This document shows positions 1 to 8,894 of a DNA stretch of 40,798 nt, in pieces; position 1 is the first letter of the stretch; each line of letters starts with the position of its first letter. A model generated the notes under the pieces. The model saw only the letters and a program-made list of their open reading frames with translations, was not told the origin of the DNA and searched no databases. Source of the DNA: CADEFX01 sp050260355 (GTDB taxonomy: Bacteria; Pseudomonadota; Alphaproteobacteria; Rhizobiales; Hyphomicrobiaceae); NCBI GenBank assembly GCA_050260355.1, contig JBLNBZ010000138.1:1-40798 (forward strand), written 5' to 3'. The translations under genes were made by a program, and so were the position numbers.

Positions 1-626
1 CTATCATAGGTGATCCCGCAGAACGCACAATCGAGCACGCTCGGGCCATCGGCAGCGACCTTCTGGTCACGGGCCCCGCGCACGGCAAGCGCCTTGGAGA
101 CAAGCTGCTCGGCAGCACGGCAGCGCGCATCGTGCGCCACGCGAGCGAGCCGGTCCTCGCCGTTCGCAGGCGCCCGGAGGGACCTTACGCAACAGTGGTC
201 GCGGGTGTCGATTTTTCGCCGCGATCGCGCGCGGCCGTCCTATGCGGTCGCAACTTGTTTCCGGAAGCGCAATTCACCCTGGTCCATGCCTATGAGGTAT
301 CGCCCGACTGGAGCGGGCGGAACGCCGACAAGCCTCTCGACGAGGTCGAGGCAGACGAGAAGGCGCATGTCGTGCGCGACACCGAGCAGGACATGGCCGA
401 TTTTGTGGCGGCGTTGGATCAATCTGGCGGGAAGCTATCGACGGTCCTGTTGCAGGGCAGGCCCGACGTCGCGCTCAGCGAATACGTCGACAAGCATTGG
501 CCCGATCTCGTCGTTGCCGGCACGCATGGCCGGACAGGCGCGCGGGAAGCCATCCTCGGCAGCGTGGCCGAGCAATTTCTGAATACCCTGCCGTGCGACA
601 TCTTGGCCGTGCCGACGAGGAGATAG
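1..626 (+). CDS. Tandem universal stress protein (5' partial)
   Basis: The reading frame is already open at position 3 and runs to a TAG at 624-626, so the gene starts before the window. The first ~60 residues are the C-terminal half of one Usp domain (GDPAERTIEHARAIGSDLL, then GKRLGDKLLGS). A complete second Usp domain follows, starting around TVVAGVDFSPRSRAAV and ending in the nucleotide-binding signature GTHGRTGAREAILGS (G-2X-G-9X-G-S). In the first domain the matching stretch reads GPAHG with eight rather than nine residues before GS, so ATP binding there may be weakened. Two-domain Usp proteins are cytoplasmic stress-survival factors; the actual ligand is inferred from the family. An ATG at 132 inside this frame is internal and is not the true start. 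Confidence 0.88.
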   Translation, partial: IIGDPAERTIEHARAIGSDLLVTGPAHGKRLGDKLLGSTAARIVRHASEPVLAVRRRPEGPYATVVAGVDFSPRSRAAVLCGRNLFPEAQFTLVHAYEVSPDWSGRNADKPLDEVEADEKAHVVRDTEQDMADFVAALDQSGGKLSTVLLQGRPDVALSEYVDKHWPDLVVAGTHGRTGAREAILGSVAEQFLNTLPCDILAVPTRR

Positions 627-973
627 CGGATCGAGCTGACTAATCTGTTGACGGATCGTCTGCTCGCGGTTTTGCCGACTGTTTGGCTGCGTCTGCGGCG
701 CCCAATGAGCCGACGCTCCAACAACTGGACGACGAGTAGTCCGTGTCAGAAGCCGACATGAGGCCTCGCATACGACAGTCAGAGTCTTGTGTGAGGAGCG
801 CAATGCGTTGAGAGCCAAGCGGTTTTCCGCAGCACGCTCGGCAATAGGCGGTGGCGAGCCGCCAGACCAGCCGACCGCTCAAGTCAGGTCGAACACGCGG
901 CTCTTGTTTTGGCCCTCCCGCAACGGTACCAATGAGAGTTGAAGAGCCTCCAGTTCCGCGTTAGGCAAACCAC
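627..973. other. Intergenic region, no gene recognised
   Basis: This is 347 bases between the Usp gene and the histidine kinase. I see no tRNA, no convincing terminator (no stem followed by a T-run) and no convincing ORF; the open frames on the minus strand have no recognisable product. It probably carries the kinase promoter, but no good -35/-10 pair stands out. Confidence 0.5.
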
Positions 974-2743
974 ATGGGCGCTGTGACATCGGCACGCCTT
1001 TCCGGCACGGCTGGCGTGCCTTCGCAGCGCATCCTGATGCTGATCGTCTTTACCGTCTGCGGTCTCGCTGCCGCGGTCGTCGCTATCACCGAGTGGCACG
1101 ATCGCGAACGTCGCTTGGAATCGGCACGGCGGGAGGCGATGACTCTGGCCCGCGTGCTGGAGGAGCAGACCGAGGGCATGCTTTGGGCGACCGATCTTGC
1201 CCTGCTCGGCATCGGCGAAAGCCTGCGGCGTGATCCAACGCTTCGCGAACATGACCCTGCTTTCGAGGACTCCTTGCGACGGCTGCTCGCGAACTTGCCT
1301 GCCGTCCGCGCCTTCTTCGTCGTAGGTCCCGATGGCTTCATCATCCAGAACAGCGACCACGACACTCCGCGTTGGAGCCTCGCCGACCGCGACTATTTCC
1401 GCGCGCATGTCGAGGACCCGAACCGGGGGCTGTTTGTTGGTCAACCGCTTGACAGCCGGTCGAAGGGCACTTTGTTTATCGGGGTGTCGCGGCGCGTGGA
1501 GACATCGCCGGGCGGTTTCGCCGGAGTCGCCGTCGCCGCGATCGAGGTCCGTTACTTCGAGCGCTTCTATGAAGAGTTGGGGCTTGGGGGCGGCGACTTG
1601 ATCGCACTCGCAACGCGCGACGGCGTCCTGGTCGCGCGACAGCCACGAGCCGACGAGCGCGTCGGAAAGCGGCTCGTTTTCGGGGATGGCCGGAGTGTGC
1701 TTGAGACGGCTCTTGCACACGCGACCGCTGGGAGCTTTGAGGCCGTCAGCACGATTGACGGTACATCCAGGATCATCGGGTATCGCGCGCTCGCCAACCA
1801 TCCGCTGATCGTACTGGTCGGCTTGTCTCGGGAGCACGTGCTCGGGCCTTGGCGAAGGGGTGCGGCGGGCGCGGCCGCGTCCACGATGGCTGCCGTAGGG
1901 CTCGCGGCGCTGCTGCTATGGTTGGCGATGCTCCACGCTCGGCGAGAGGCTGCCACGCAGGCTCGAGCGGCTCAGGCTGCGAGGCTCGAGGCGTTGGGAT
2001 CGCTCACCAGCGGCGTGGCGCATGACTTCAACAATCTGCTTCAGGCGATGAGCTCGGCGCTACGGCTTCTCGGAAGCTTCACCAACGATGACGCGCGCGC
2101 GGCTAAGGTCATTGCGCACGGTCTGACATCGATGGAGCGCAGTCGGGGCCTGGTCGCCCAGCTCCTCGGTGTAGCCCGGCCGCAGGAGCTCGAGGCCCGC
2201 GACGTGGATCTCAACGCAATCCTCAGCGAGATGGCCATACTGCTCGAAAACGCCGCGGCGCCTAAAGCTCGCCTGGAATTGGACCTGAGGGCCGATGTGC
2301 AGCCCTGCCGGGCGGACGCGTCCCGGCTCGACGCAGCCATCCTGAACCTGGTCGTCAACGCACGCGATGCCATGCCTCCTGATCGGCCTGGCATGGGACT
2401 GATCCGCATCTCTACAGCAAACTGCGCCAGGGCGGTCGTCTCGCGTGATGGTCGACGGGTGCAACGCGGCGAGTTTGTCTGCGTCACAGTCCGCGACAAC
2501 GGAGTCGGCATGCCTCCCGAGGTATGCCGACGTGCGCTGGAACCGTTCTTCACCACGAAGGGCGAGCGTGGCACAGGACTGGGTCTCTCTCAGATCTACG
2601 CTTTCGTGCGGGAGCTAGGTGGCGATATGCAGATCGAGAGCGAGATCAACGCCGGGACTGCGGTCCATCTCTATCTTCCCCGCGCCAGACCGCAATCGCG
2701 GCAGGACCGGCAAGGGCAGGCTGCGGCAACGCACGCCGGATAG
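974..2743 (+). CDS. Membrane sensor histidine kinase with Cache-type periplasmic domain
   Basis: 589 aa. A membrane segment lies at about residues 20-40 (ILMLIVFTVCGLAAAVVAI). A periplasmic dCache-like sensor follows at about 50-285 (AFFVVGPDGFII, LADRDYFRAH and GLFVGQPLDSRSKGTLF are typical). The second membrane segment is at about 296-318. The kinase core has an H-box with phospho-acceptor His350 (SGVAHDFNN), an N-box (LNLVVNARDAM), a G1 box (VRDNGVGMP), an F-box (FFTTK) and a G2 box (GTGLGLSQIYAFV). The HDFNN H-box is the HisKA type common in orphan and hybrid kinases. There is no receiver domain and no response regulator next door, so the partner is unknown. The signal is probably a small extracellular metabolite, by family. 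The ribosome binding site before the ATG is weak, so the start is less certain than the rest. Confidence 0.88.
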   Translation: MGAVTSARLSGTAGVPSQRILMLIVFTVCGLAAAVVAITEWHDRERRLESARREAMTLARVLEEQTEGMLWATDLALLGIGESLRRDPTLREHDPAFEDSLRRLLANLPAVRAFFVVGPDGFIIQNSDHDTPRWSLADRDYFRAHVEDPNRGLFVGQPLDSRSKGTLFIGVSRRVETSPGGFAGVAVAAIEVRYFERFYEELGLGGGDLIALATRDGVLVARQPRADERVGKRLVFGDGRSVLETALAHATAGSFEAVSTIDGTSRIIGYRALANHPLIVLVGLSREHVLGPWRRGAAGAAASTMAAVGLAALLLWLAMLHARREAATQARAAQAARLEALGSLTSGVAHDFNNLLQAMSSALRLLGSFTNDDARAAKVIAHGLTSMERSRGLVAQLLGVARPQELEARDVDLNAILSEMAILLENAAAPKARLELDLRADVQPCRADASRLDAAILNLVVNARDAMPPDRPGMGLIRISTANCARAVVSRDGRRVQRGEFVCVTVRDNGVGMPPEVCRRALEPFFTTKGERGTGLGLSQIYAFVRELGGDMQIESEINAGTAVHLYLPRARPQSRQDRQGQAAATHAG

Positions 2744-3050
2744 CCTCTGTCTCTGAATGAGCACTGGAAGGGCTGCTGCTCGCGCAGCGCAGCACTGGCC
2801 CAAATCCGCTCGGCTTTTTCCCGGAATGTCGAGGATGTGGCGCGCGACAGCGCCAGAGTCCTGAAGATCGCGGGGGGTTCGACTTCGCCAACACCTTAGC
2901 TCGGCTACCCGCGAACAGTCGGAATCCCTGCCACGTGATGCCGATCGATCACGGCTTCGCCGCGGCACCGGCGATAGTGTTGCTGGTTGGCGGGCCCGTT
3001 TTTTTGGGGGGTCATCCAGAATTTGGAAAGCGCAATCGGGGGATCGCGCG
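2744..3050. other. Intergenic region, no gene recognised
   Basis: 307 bases between the kinase and the protease gene. It contains a run of seven T followed by six G at about 3000-3013, preceded only by a short GGGCCC palindrome, so I do not call a terminator. No convincing ORF or RNA gene is visible. Confidence 0.45.
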
Positions 3051-3782
3051 ATGCGTCAGTGGTTGCTCTGTGCTCTCGTCCTGGTCGCAACATCAGAGGG
3101 TATCCAGGCGTCGTGTGTCGATCCTTCGGCGCTCGTCCACTCCACGGTCAACATCACAAGGCAGTTCGGCGAGAAAGAGCAGCAGGCAGAGCCTGGTGTG
3201 CTCGGAGTTCGCGGAACCGGTTGGTTCCTCTCCCATCGCTTGATCGCAACCGCAGCGCATGTTGCTGAGGCCATGCACCTTTCCGCGCAGGACTGGAAGG
3301 AGATCGAGATCAAGGAGCGGGACCGCTCGGCATCGCTTCCAGCTCGCATCCTGCGCGTTGCGGGTCCCCATCCCGACAAGATCGCCGTGCTCGAGCTGCA
3401 GACGCCATTTGCCGGCGCGACCGTTCTTCCCAATAGAAGGGGATCGCTGGTTCCTGATGAGCGCCTCGTCAGTCTCGCCTATCCCGGTAGCGAGTTGCGT
3501 TTCGCGGGTGGCCGCTTCGTGCAATACGGGGACGATGCCAAATTCGCTGGCATGGCGCTCCTGGAAATGCACGACGGCGACGACCGCCTTGTGCTCGATC
3601 ACGGCGCCTCCGGAGCGCCCGTCATCGATTGTGAAGGCCGAGTCGTGGCCGTCGTCAGCATGCTCATCACGCAAAGCATAAGCCTGCTGTCCAGCACAGT
3701 CCGCGCCTCGACGGCATGGGAGACGCCCAACGTCGTTTCCATACCCATAGAAGTGCTGAACGATTTTTCTTGGCCCGAGTGA
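3051..3782 (+). CDS. Exported trypsin-like serine protease
   Basis: 243 aa. Residues 1-20 form a signal peptide (MRQWLLCALVLVATSEGIQA, then Ser-Cys). The chymotrypsin-fold catalytic triad is readable: His70 in IATAAHVAE, Asp109 in HPDKIAVLEL and Ser187 in DHGASGAPVID. The oxyanion Gly-Ala-Ser-Gly is in place. The Ser188-equivalent loop and C-terminus are short, and there is no PDZ domain, unlike DegP/HtrA. It is therefore a stand-alone periplasmic or secreted S1-family protease; its substrate is unknown. Two cysteines (22 and 194) could form a disulfide. It stands alone between a kinase and a sulfatase on the same strand, with more than 200 bp on both sides, so it is probably its own transcript. 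Confidence 0.82.
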   Translation: MRQWLLCALVLVATSEGIQASCVDPSALVHSTVNITRQFGEKEQQAEPGVLGVRGTGWFLSHRLIATAAHVAEAMHLSAQDWKEIEIKERDRSASLPARILRVAGPHPDKIAVLELQTPFAGATVLPNRRGSLVPDERLVSLAYPGSELRFAGGRFVQYGDDAKFAGMALLEMHDGDDRLVLDHGASGAPVIDCEGRVVAVVSMLITQSISLLSSTVRASTAWETPNVVSIPIEVLNDFSWPE

Positions 3783-4003
3783 CCGGCAAAGCGTGCGGCC
3801 ACCTGTCCGCACCCCCGGAACGAAAACTACACCAGGTGATCCTTTTTAGGGTTGTCGCTTCTCGATCTCAGGGTTGACCCGGAGCGCATCCGCCGCGACC
3901 GGCTCCTACATCTTCTTTTTGCCTTGTGGGGCCCCATCCTACGTCCGCGCGCCAACGCGAGATGGCCGCTCATGTCCGGGCATTCGCAGCGAAGGAGCTT
4001 TCA

Positions 4004-5779
4004 ATGGCCACCCATTCGCGCAATCCCTCCCAGGGCGGAGCATCACGGAACGGCGGCGGAGTGAAACGGCGGGATCTCCTGCTGAGCGGCAGCTCCTTGC
4101 TGGCCGCTTCCGCGCTGTCGGCGAGCGGCGTCGCTAGTCCGGCGCAGGCACAGCAACCATCCGCACCCGCGCTACGAACCGGGCAGAGGCCGAACATCGT
4201 GTTCATCATGGGCGACGATGTCGGCTGGTTCAACATTGGCGCCTACCATCGCGGGATGATGTCCGGCAAAACGCCAAACCTCGACAAGCTGGCCTCGCAG
4301 GGCATGCTGTTCACGGATTATTATGCCGAGGCCAGTTGCACGGCGGGCAGGGCTGCCTTCATTACCGGTGAAATCCCCATGCGCACGGGCCTCACGACAG
4401 TTGGCCAGGCCGGCGCCGAGGTCGGTATGCCAGCCCAGGCTTGCACGATTGCGACCGCGCTCAAAGTCCAAGGCTATGCCACCGGACAATTCGGCAAAAA
4501 CCATCTTGGCGATCTGAACAAGTACCTGCCGACGCTGCACGGCTTCGATGAGTTCTTCGGCTATCTGTACCACCTCGACGCCATGTCGGACCCTTACTGG
4601 TACTCCTTCCCAAGAGACCCGAGCTTCCACGCCAAGTATGGGCCGCGCAACCTGGTGCACAGCTGGGCCTCAGACAACGATGATCAAACGGTCATGCCCC
4701 GCTGGGGCAAGGTTGGCAAGCAGCGCATCGTGGACGAGGGTCCGCTGGCACCATACCCAGATATGTCCAACGTCCTCAACATGCAGGAGGGCTTGCAGAA
4801 GGCCAAGTACGACATGACGACCGTCGACGAGGTGCTGGTCGAGCACTCGAAGCGCTTCATGGACAAGGCCAAGAACGACGGCAAGCCATTCTTCCTTTGG
4901 CACAACACAACGCGCATGCACGTCTGGACCTTCCTCTCCCAGAAGTATGCATCGACAATGAACAGTGAGACCAATTTCGGCCTGTACGAGGCCGGGATGA
5001 AGCAGATGGATGACGCGGTCGGCGCCATCATGAAGCACTTGGAGGATATCGGCGAGGCTGACAACACGATCCTCATCTTCAGCACCGACAACGGCGCCGA
5101 AGTGTTCACTTGGCCGGACGGCGGCATGACGCCGTTCAAGGGCACTAAGGGCACGGCCTATGAGGGCGGATTCCGCGCCCCGTGCATCGTTCGCTGGCCG
5201 GGCAAGGTCAAGCCGGGCACGGTTCAGAACGGCATGTTCTCAGCCCTCGACTGGTTCCCGACACTCGTCGCTGCTGCCGGCAATCCCAACATCGCCGACC
5301 AGCTGCTCAAGGGCGCGAGGCTCGGTGACCGGACCTACAAGAACCATCTCGACGGCTACAACCAGTTGGACCTCCTGCAGGGCAAGGCGCCATCGCAACG
5401 CCATGAGTTCTTCTACTTCGCGGGGGCTCACCTTGGTGCCATGCGGATCGATGACGTCAAGTTCCAGTTCATCCAGCAGCCGGGCGGCTGGCCCGGCGGC
5501 AAGGTGACGACGGATATGCCTGGGATGGTGAACATCCGCCAGGATCCCTTCGAGCGGACGCCCTCCATAAACTCCGAGAACCTGAACAATCTCGGTGGAG
5601 GGTACATGAATGATTTCTATGCGCGGGAGTTCTGGCGGTTCGTCCTCGTCCAGCAGAAGGTAGCGGAGCTCGCCAAGACCGCCATCGATTATCCGCCGAT
5701 GCAGGATCCGGCCTCCTTCAACCTCGAGGCGGTGAAGCAGCAGATCGACGCCGTCGTCAAGAACAAGCCTGGACAGTGA
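4004..5779 (+). CDS. Tat-exported sulfatase (arylsulfatase family)
   Basis: 591 aa from the ATG at 4004, which has GAAGGAG ten bases upstream; an in-frame start at 3926 would bury the export signal. A twin-arginine signal is at residues 21-45 (KRRDLLLSG, hydrophobic core, then SPAQAQ). The type I sulfatase core begins at RPNIVFIMGDDVGW, whose Asp71-Asp72 bind the metal. Cys112 lies in SCTAGRAAF, the signature in which Cys is converted to formylglycine; here it reads C-T-A-G-R instead of C-x-P-S-R. A second metal site is in FSTDNGAE, and GMTPFKGTKGTAYEGG is also typical. It should hydrolyse sulfate esters in the periplasm. No formylglycine-generating enzyme is in the window. The next gene, on the same strand, is a DUF1254/DUF1214 protein. 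Confidence 0.93.
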   Translation: MATHSRNPSQGGASRNGGGVKRRDLLLSGSSLLAASALSASGVASPAQAQQPSAPALRTGQRPNIVFIMGDDVGWFNIGAYHRGMMSGKTPNLDKLASQGMLFTDYYAEASCTAGRAAFITGEIPMRTGLTTVGQAGAEVGMPAQACTIATALKVQGYATGQFGKNHLGDLNKYLPTLHGFDEFFGYLYHLDAMSDPYWYSFPRDPSFHAKYGPRNLVHSWASDNDDQTVMPRWGKVGKQRIVDEGPLAPYPDMSNVLNMQEGLQKAKYDMTTVDEVLVEHSKRFMDKAKNDGKPFFLWHNTTRMHVWTFLSQKYASTMNSETNFGLYEAGMKQMDDAVGAIMKHLEDIGEADNTILIFSTDNGAEVFTWPDGGMTPFKGTKGTAYEGGFRAPCIVRWPGKVKPGTVQNGMFSALDWFPTLVAAAGNPNIADQLLKGARLGDRTYKNHLDGYNQLDLLQGKAPSQRHEFFYFAGAHLGAMRIDDVKFQFIQQPGGWPGGKVTTDMPGMVNIRQDPFERTPSINSENLNNLGGGYMNDFYAREFWRFVLVQQKVAELAKTAIDYPPMQDPASFNLEAVKQQIDAVVKNKPGQ

Positions 5780-6066
5780 GCGGCTCTGCCAAGCGTGTGG
5801 GCCCAAACACGTGTGTTGCCGGAGAACAGCATGTGCAGCGTCCCCTCGGCGTGACCCAGCCGTTGGACGGTGGTGGACATGAAGCGGGACTGGAGGCGCA
5901 TCTTCGCGTTTGAGAGCCCGCGTTGTCCGGCGGAGTGATGCAGAGGCTCATCTCCGCACAAATGCTGCTGGCGGCTGCCGCCATCGGATCAAACCTGTCA
6001 GGCAGACGATCAGAACGCGATCCGCTTCCGTTTCTTGTCTGATTTGCGTAGAGCAGGAGAAGCGTC

Positions 6067-7560
6067 ATGCGTCTGGATAAGTCTCGGTCCAACACGTTGC
6101 AGGTTGGCGCCTATACCGAACGTGGCGCTGCCCCGCCGGGCACTGCAAGACGCGCCGCATCGACTTCAATCAGCTGGGCCGCAGCGGCTTTACTGGGCTT
6201 TGCCGCGATCTCGGCCTCAACCACAGCGTCGACGCAGGCCGTAGCGGAACAGGAGACGCGCGAGATTGCGCGCGAGGCCTACATCTATTTCTATCCGCTC
6301 ATAACGCTGGATGTGACGAGGCTTCAGCTCACGAACATGTCCCCGGACTCTGGAATTGGCGGGCCCATGAACAGCTTCGCCAACGTCCGTGCCTTTCCTA
6401 CTGCCGAAATGCGCGTCGTTGTCCGGCCCAACTTCGACACCCTCTATTCCAGCGGCTGGCTCGATCTGACCAAGGAACCGATGATCGTCTCGGCGCCCAA
6501 CACCGGAGGCAGGTATTACATGCTTCCGATGCTCGACATGTGGTCGGACGTGTTCGCCGTGCCTGGCAAACGCACCACCGGAACCCAAGCCGGAAATTAC
6601 GCGGTCGTGCCTCCAGGATGGAGCGGGACCTTGCCGGACGGCGTCGAGCGCATCTCGGCGCCGACGCCCTACGTCTGGATCATTGGCCGCACTCAAACCA
6701 ACGGTCCGAGCGATTACGCTGCCGTGCACAAGGTGCAGGACGGCTACAAGATCACCCCACTGTCGCAATGGGGTAAGGCTCCCGGGGCGGCGCGCGCGAT
6801 CATTGATCCGGCCGTGGATTCGAAAACCCCACCGCTCGACCAGGTCAACAACATGCCCGCAGCGAGATATTTCGCGTACGCGGCCGAGCTGATGAAGGCG
6901 AACCCGCCGCACATCACGGACCAGCCAATCGTCGCGCGCATGAAGCGGATCGGCATCGAGGTCGGCAAGAGCTTCGACGCCAGCAAGGTCGACCCGGCGG
7001 TCAAATCGGCGCTCGATGCGGCACCAGCAGACGGCCTCAGGTTGATGAAGGAAAAGCTTCCAACGCTCGCACTCGTCGAGAACGGGTGGCAGATGAATAC
7101 CACCACGATGGGCGTTTACGGCACGTACTATCTCAAGCGCGCGATCGTCGCGATGGTCGGACTCGGCGCGAATTTGCCTGAAGATGCAGTTTATCCGCTT
7201 GCCATAAGCGACAGCGAAGGAAAGGCGCTCGATGGCGCCGGCAAGTACGTCCTTCATTTCGACAAGGATCAACTGCCGCCGGTCGGCGCCTTCTGGTCCG
7301 TGACCATGTACGACCAGGACGGCTTCCAGGTCGCCAATCCCCTCAACCGCTTTGCTCTCGGCGACCGCGATGCCCTCAAATACAATGCCGACGGCTCTCT
7401 CGACCTCTACATCCAGCGCGACAATCCCGGCGCGGACAAGGAGCCGAATTGGCTGCCGGCAGCCGCGGGCCCTCTTGGCATCACCATGCGCCTTTATGCG
7501 CCAAAGCCGCAGGTGCTCGAAGGCCGCTGGGTGCCGCCGGCGATCAGGCGGCTTAGCTAA
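6067..7560 (+). CDS. Exported DUF1254/DUF1214 protein
   Basis: 497 aa. The ATG at 6067 has AGGAG seven bases upstream. Residues ~35-62 are a hydrophobic export segment (SISWAAAALLGFAAISASTT) after a long N-terminal region. A DUF1254 domain covers about 75-205 (EAYIYFYPLITLDVTR, VRPNFDTLYSSGWLDL, YYMLPMLDMWSDVF). A DUF1214 domain covers about 380-485 (FWSVTMYDQDGFQVAN, LDLYIQRDNPG, NWLPAAAGPLGITMRLY). Proteins of this architecture are abundant in soil Proteobacteria, and their biochemical role is not established. It lies 287 bp after the sulfatase on the same strand, which suggests a linked role, but the gap argues against tight cotranscription. It is convergent with the next gene. Confidence 0.88.
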   Translation: MRLDKSRSNTLQVGAYTERGAAPPGTARRAASTSISWAAAALLGFAAISASTTASTQAVAEQETREIAREAYIYFYPLITLDVTRLQLTNMSPDSGIGGPMNSFANVRAFPTAEMRVVVRPNFDTLYSSGWLDLTKEPMIVSAPNTGGRYYMLPMLDMWSDVFAVPGKRTTGTQAGNYAVVPPGWSGTLPDGVERISAPTPYVWIIGRTQTNGPSDYAAVHKVQDGYKITPLSQWGKAPGAARAIIDPAVDSKTPPLDQVNNMPAARYFAYAAELMKANPPHITDQPIVARMKRIGIEVGKSFDASKVDPAVKSALDAAPADGLRLMKEKLPTLALVENGWQMNTTTMGVYGTYYLKRAIVAMVGLGANLPEDAVYPLAISDSEGKALDGAGKYVLHFDKDQLPPVGAFWSVTMYDQDGFQVANPLNRFALGDRDALKYNADGSLDLYIQRDNPGADKEPNWLPAAAGPLGITMRLYAPKPQVLEGRWVPPAIRRLS

Positions 7561-7666
7561 ACTCCGAGCTCTTTGGATTCGGCAGGATCTTGCGGAGCTC
7601 TGGGGGCACCGACACCGGCGACCCGGTCCCGTCCTCGAGCAGAAGGACGGGATTGATCGGCGCCGG

Positions 7667-8212
7667 CTAATCCTTGAATGGATCGGCGACGCCTTCGGGC
7701 TCCAGCGCGAAGGTCTTCATGCTCATCGCGATGAGGCTGTAGTAGCCGAGGACAGCGACGAGATCGAGGATGCCGCGCTCGCCGAGCACAGCCTTGACCC
7801 GCGTGTATGTAGCATCTGACACGGCGCGCGTGTTGAGCAGCTCCTGCGCTAGCTCGTAGGCTGCGACCTCGTCTTCCCTCTTGAACTTCGCGGGCAGGCC
7901 TTTGCGCAACGCTTCCAAAGCGTCGGCGTCCACGCCCAGATCCCTGGCAATCGGCGCGTGATCGACCCACTCGCCAGCCGCTTTCCAGTGCGCGGCCATC
8001 ATGAGAATGCAAAGCTCCGACAGACGCTGCGGCAGGCTCGACTGGAACCTCGCGTAAAGGCCCAGCTTCTGGCCGCGGCTGAGAAGCTCGGGGCTGTGCA
8101 GCCAGATGAAGAACGGTCCGTGCATCTTCTTGCGCGGCCCTGCGACGACCTCGTCCCACGCCGCCTTCTGCTCGGGTGACAGCTGCTCGTACGAGAGTTT
8201 TGGCAGGCGCAT
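7667..8212 (-). CDS. Carboxymuconolactone decarboxylase-family protein
   Basis: 181 aa from the minus-strand ATG at 8212, which has AGGAG five bases upstream; a TTG five codons earlier is less likely. The sequence has the family pattern GPFFIWLHSPELLSRGQKLG, then SELCILMMAAHWKAAGEWVDH, then a C-terminal helix (LDLVAVLGYYSLIAMSMKTF). The CxxC redox motif of AhpD is absent (a single Cys), so peroxidase-reductase activity is unlikely. Family members act as lactone decarboxylases or are of unknown function. It is convergent with the DUF1254 gene and is followed upstream, on the same strand, by a small membrane-protein gene about 100 bp away. Confidence 0.83.
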   Translation of the reverse strand: MRLPKLSYEQLSPEQKAAWDEVVAGPRKKMHGPFFIWLHSPELLSRGQKLGLYARFQSSLPQRLSELCILMMAAHWKAAGEWVDHAPIARDLGVDADALEALRKGLPAKFKREDEVAAYELAQELLNTRAVSDATYTRVKAVLGERGILDLVAVLGYYSLIAMSMKTFALEPEGVADPFKD

Positions 8213-8312
8213 GGTCGCTCCTATCAACTGGATGGCGCAGGCATTTTGTGGCGCGAAAGGAAACTTGCCTTGCGGATGCCAGCAGCGTCAATCCGCAGGC
8301 GAGCGGCAGGGT

Positions 8313-8894
8313 CTAGCGTCCGCGCAACATTCTCGAGATACAGAATTTCACGTCCTTGTAGCGGACGGCGATCTGCACCCGATACGGACGCTTCTTCTGC
8401 TCGTCCATATAGAGAATCGCGTTCTCTCCGTCGAAAAACATTGCCGCAAACTCGGGGCGATCGATGCGACGATACGCGGTCGCATGCGGCAGCCGCCCGA
8501 AGAGGGCAACGTGTCCATCCCGGAAATCGTCGAGCAGGCGCACGCGGACGAACTCCAGATATTCCTCTTCGCTGAATGTCTTCAAGAAATCCTGCCCGAA
8601 CCGCGTGCGCCTCTGCATCACGTCGACCGCGTCCCCAAAGCCGATTACGACTTCCGGCCCACCATCCACCACGATTACCGTGGCCGGATAGCGCAGCCAT
8701 GCCAGAAATCCGACGATACCCGCGATAACGGCCAGCACCAGGCAGATCGCCGTTCCAGCGAGCAGAGCAGGCCCGACCCATATCGCAAGCTCCTGCGCAG
8801 GCACCGTCGTTATCCACGCCGCAAGCAGCGCAATGGCCGCCGCAACCAGCGCTACGACGATAGCCAGCGTGTTTGCGGAGAAGCCCGGCAGCAT
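8313..8894 (-). CDS. Small membrane protein of unknown function
   Basis: 193 aa from the minus-strand ATG at 8894 (MLPGFSANTLAIVV), preceded by AGAGGTG. A longer in-frame start at 9128 would add a low-complexity Arg/Ala-rich leader and is rejected. Two membrane helices lie at about 9-30 and 39-66 (AIWVGPALLAGTAICLVLAV, IAGIVGFLAWL). After them comes a soluble cytoplasmic domain of about 120 residues (ATVIVVDGGPEVVIGFG ... AILYMDEQKKRPYRVQIAVRYKDVKF). I do not recognise a family. The gene is about 100 bp upstream of, and on the same strand as, the carboxymuconolactone decarboxylase-like gene, so the two may be cotranscribed. Confidence 0.6.
   Translation of the reverse strand: MLPGFSANTLAIVVALVAAAIALLAAWITTVPAQELAIWVGPALLAGTAICLVLAVIAGIVGFLAWLRYPATVIVVDGGPEVVIGFGDAVDVMQRRTRFGQDFLKTFSEEEYLEFVRVRLLDDFRDGHVALFGRLPHATAYRRIDRPEFAAMFFDGENAILYMDEQKKRPYRVQIAVRYKDVKFCISRMLRGR

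Noticed and set aside
884..1837. Long minus-strand open frame opposite the Cache kinase
   Set aside because: No domain is visible, and the plus-strand kinase has complete H, N, G1, F and G2 boxes.
3926..4003. Earlier in-frame start for the sulfatase
   Set aside because: It would place 47 residues before the twin-arginine motif, and the ATG at 4004 has a good ribosome site.
4328..4352. Sulfatase inactive because the motif is C-T-A-G-R
   Set aside because: The essential Cys and Arg are present and Ala/Gly variants of this motif occur in sulfatases, so loss of activity cannot be claimed.
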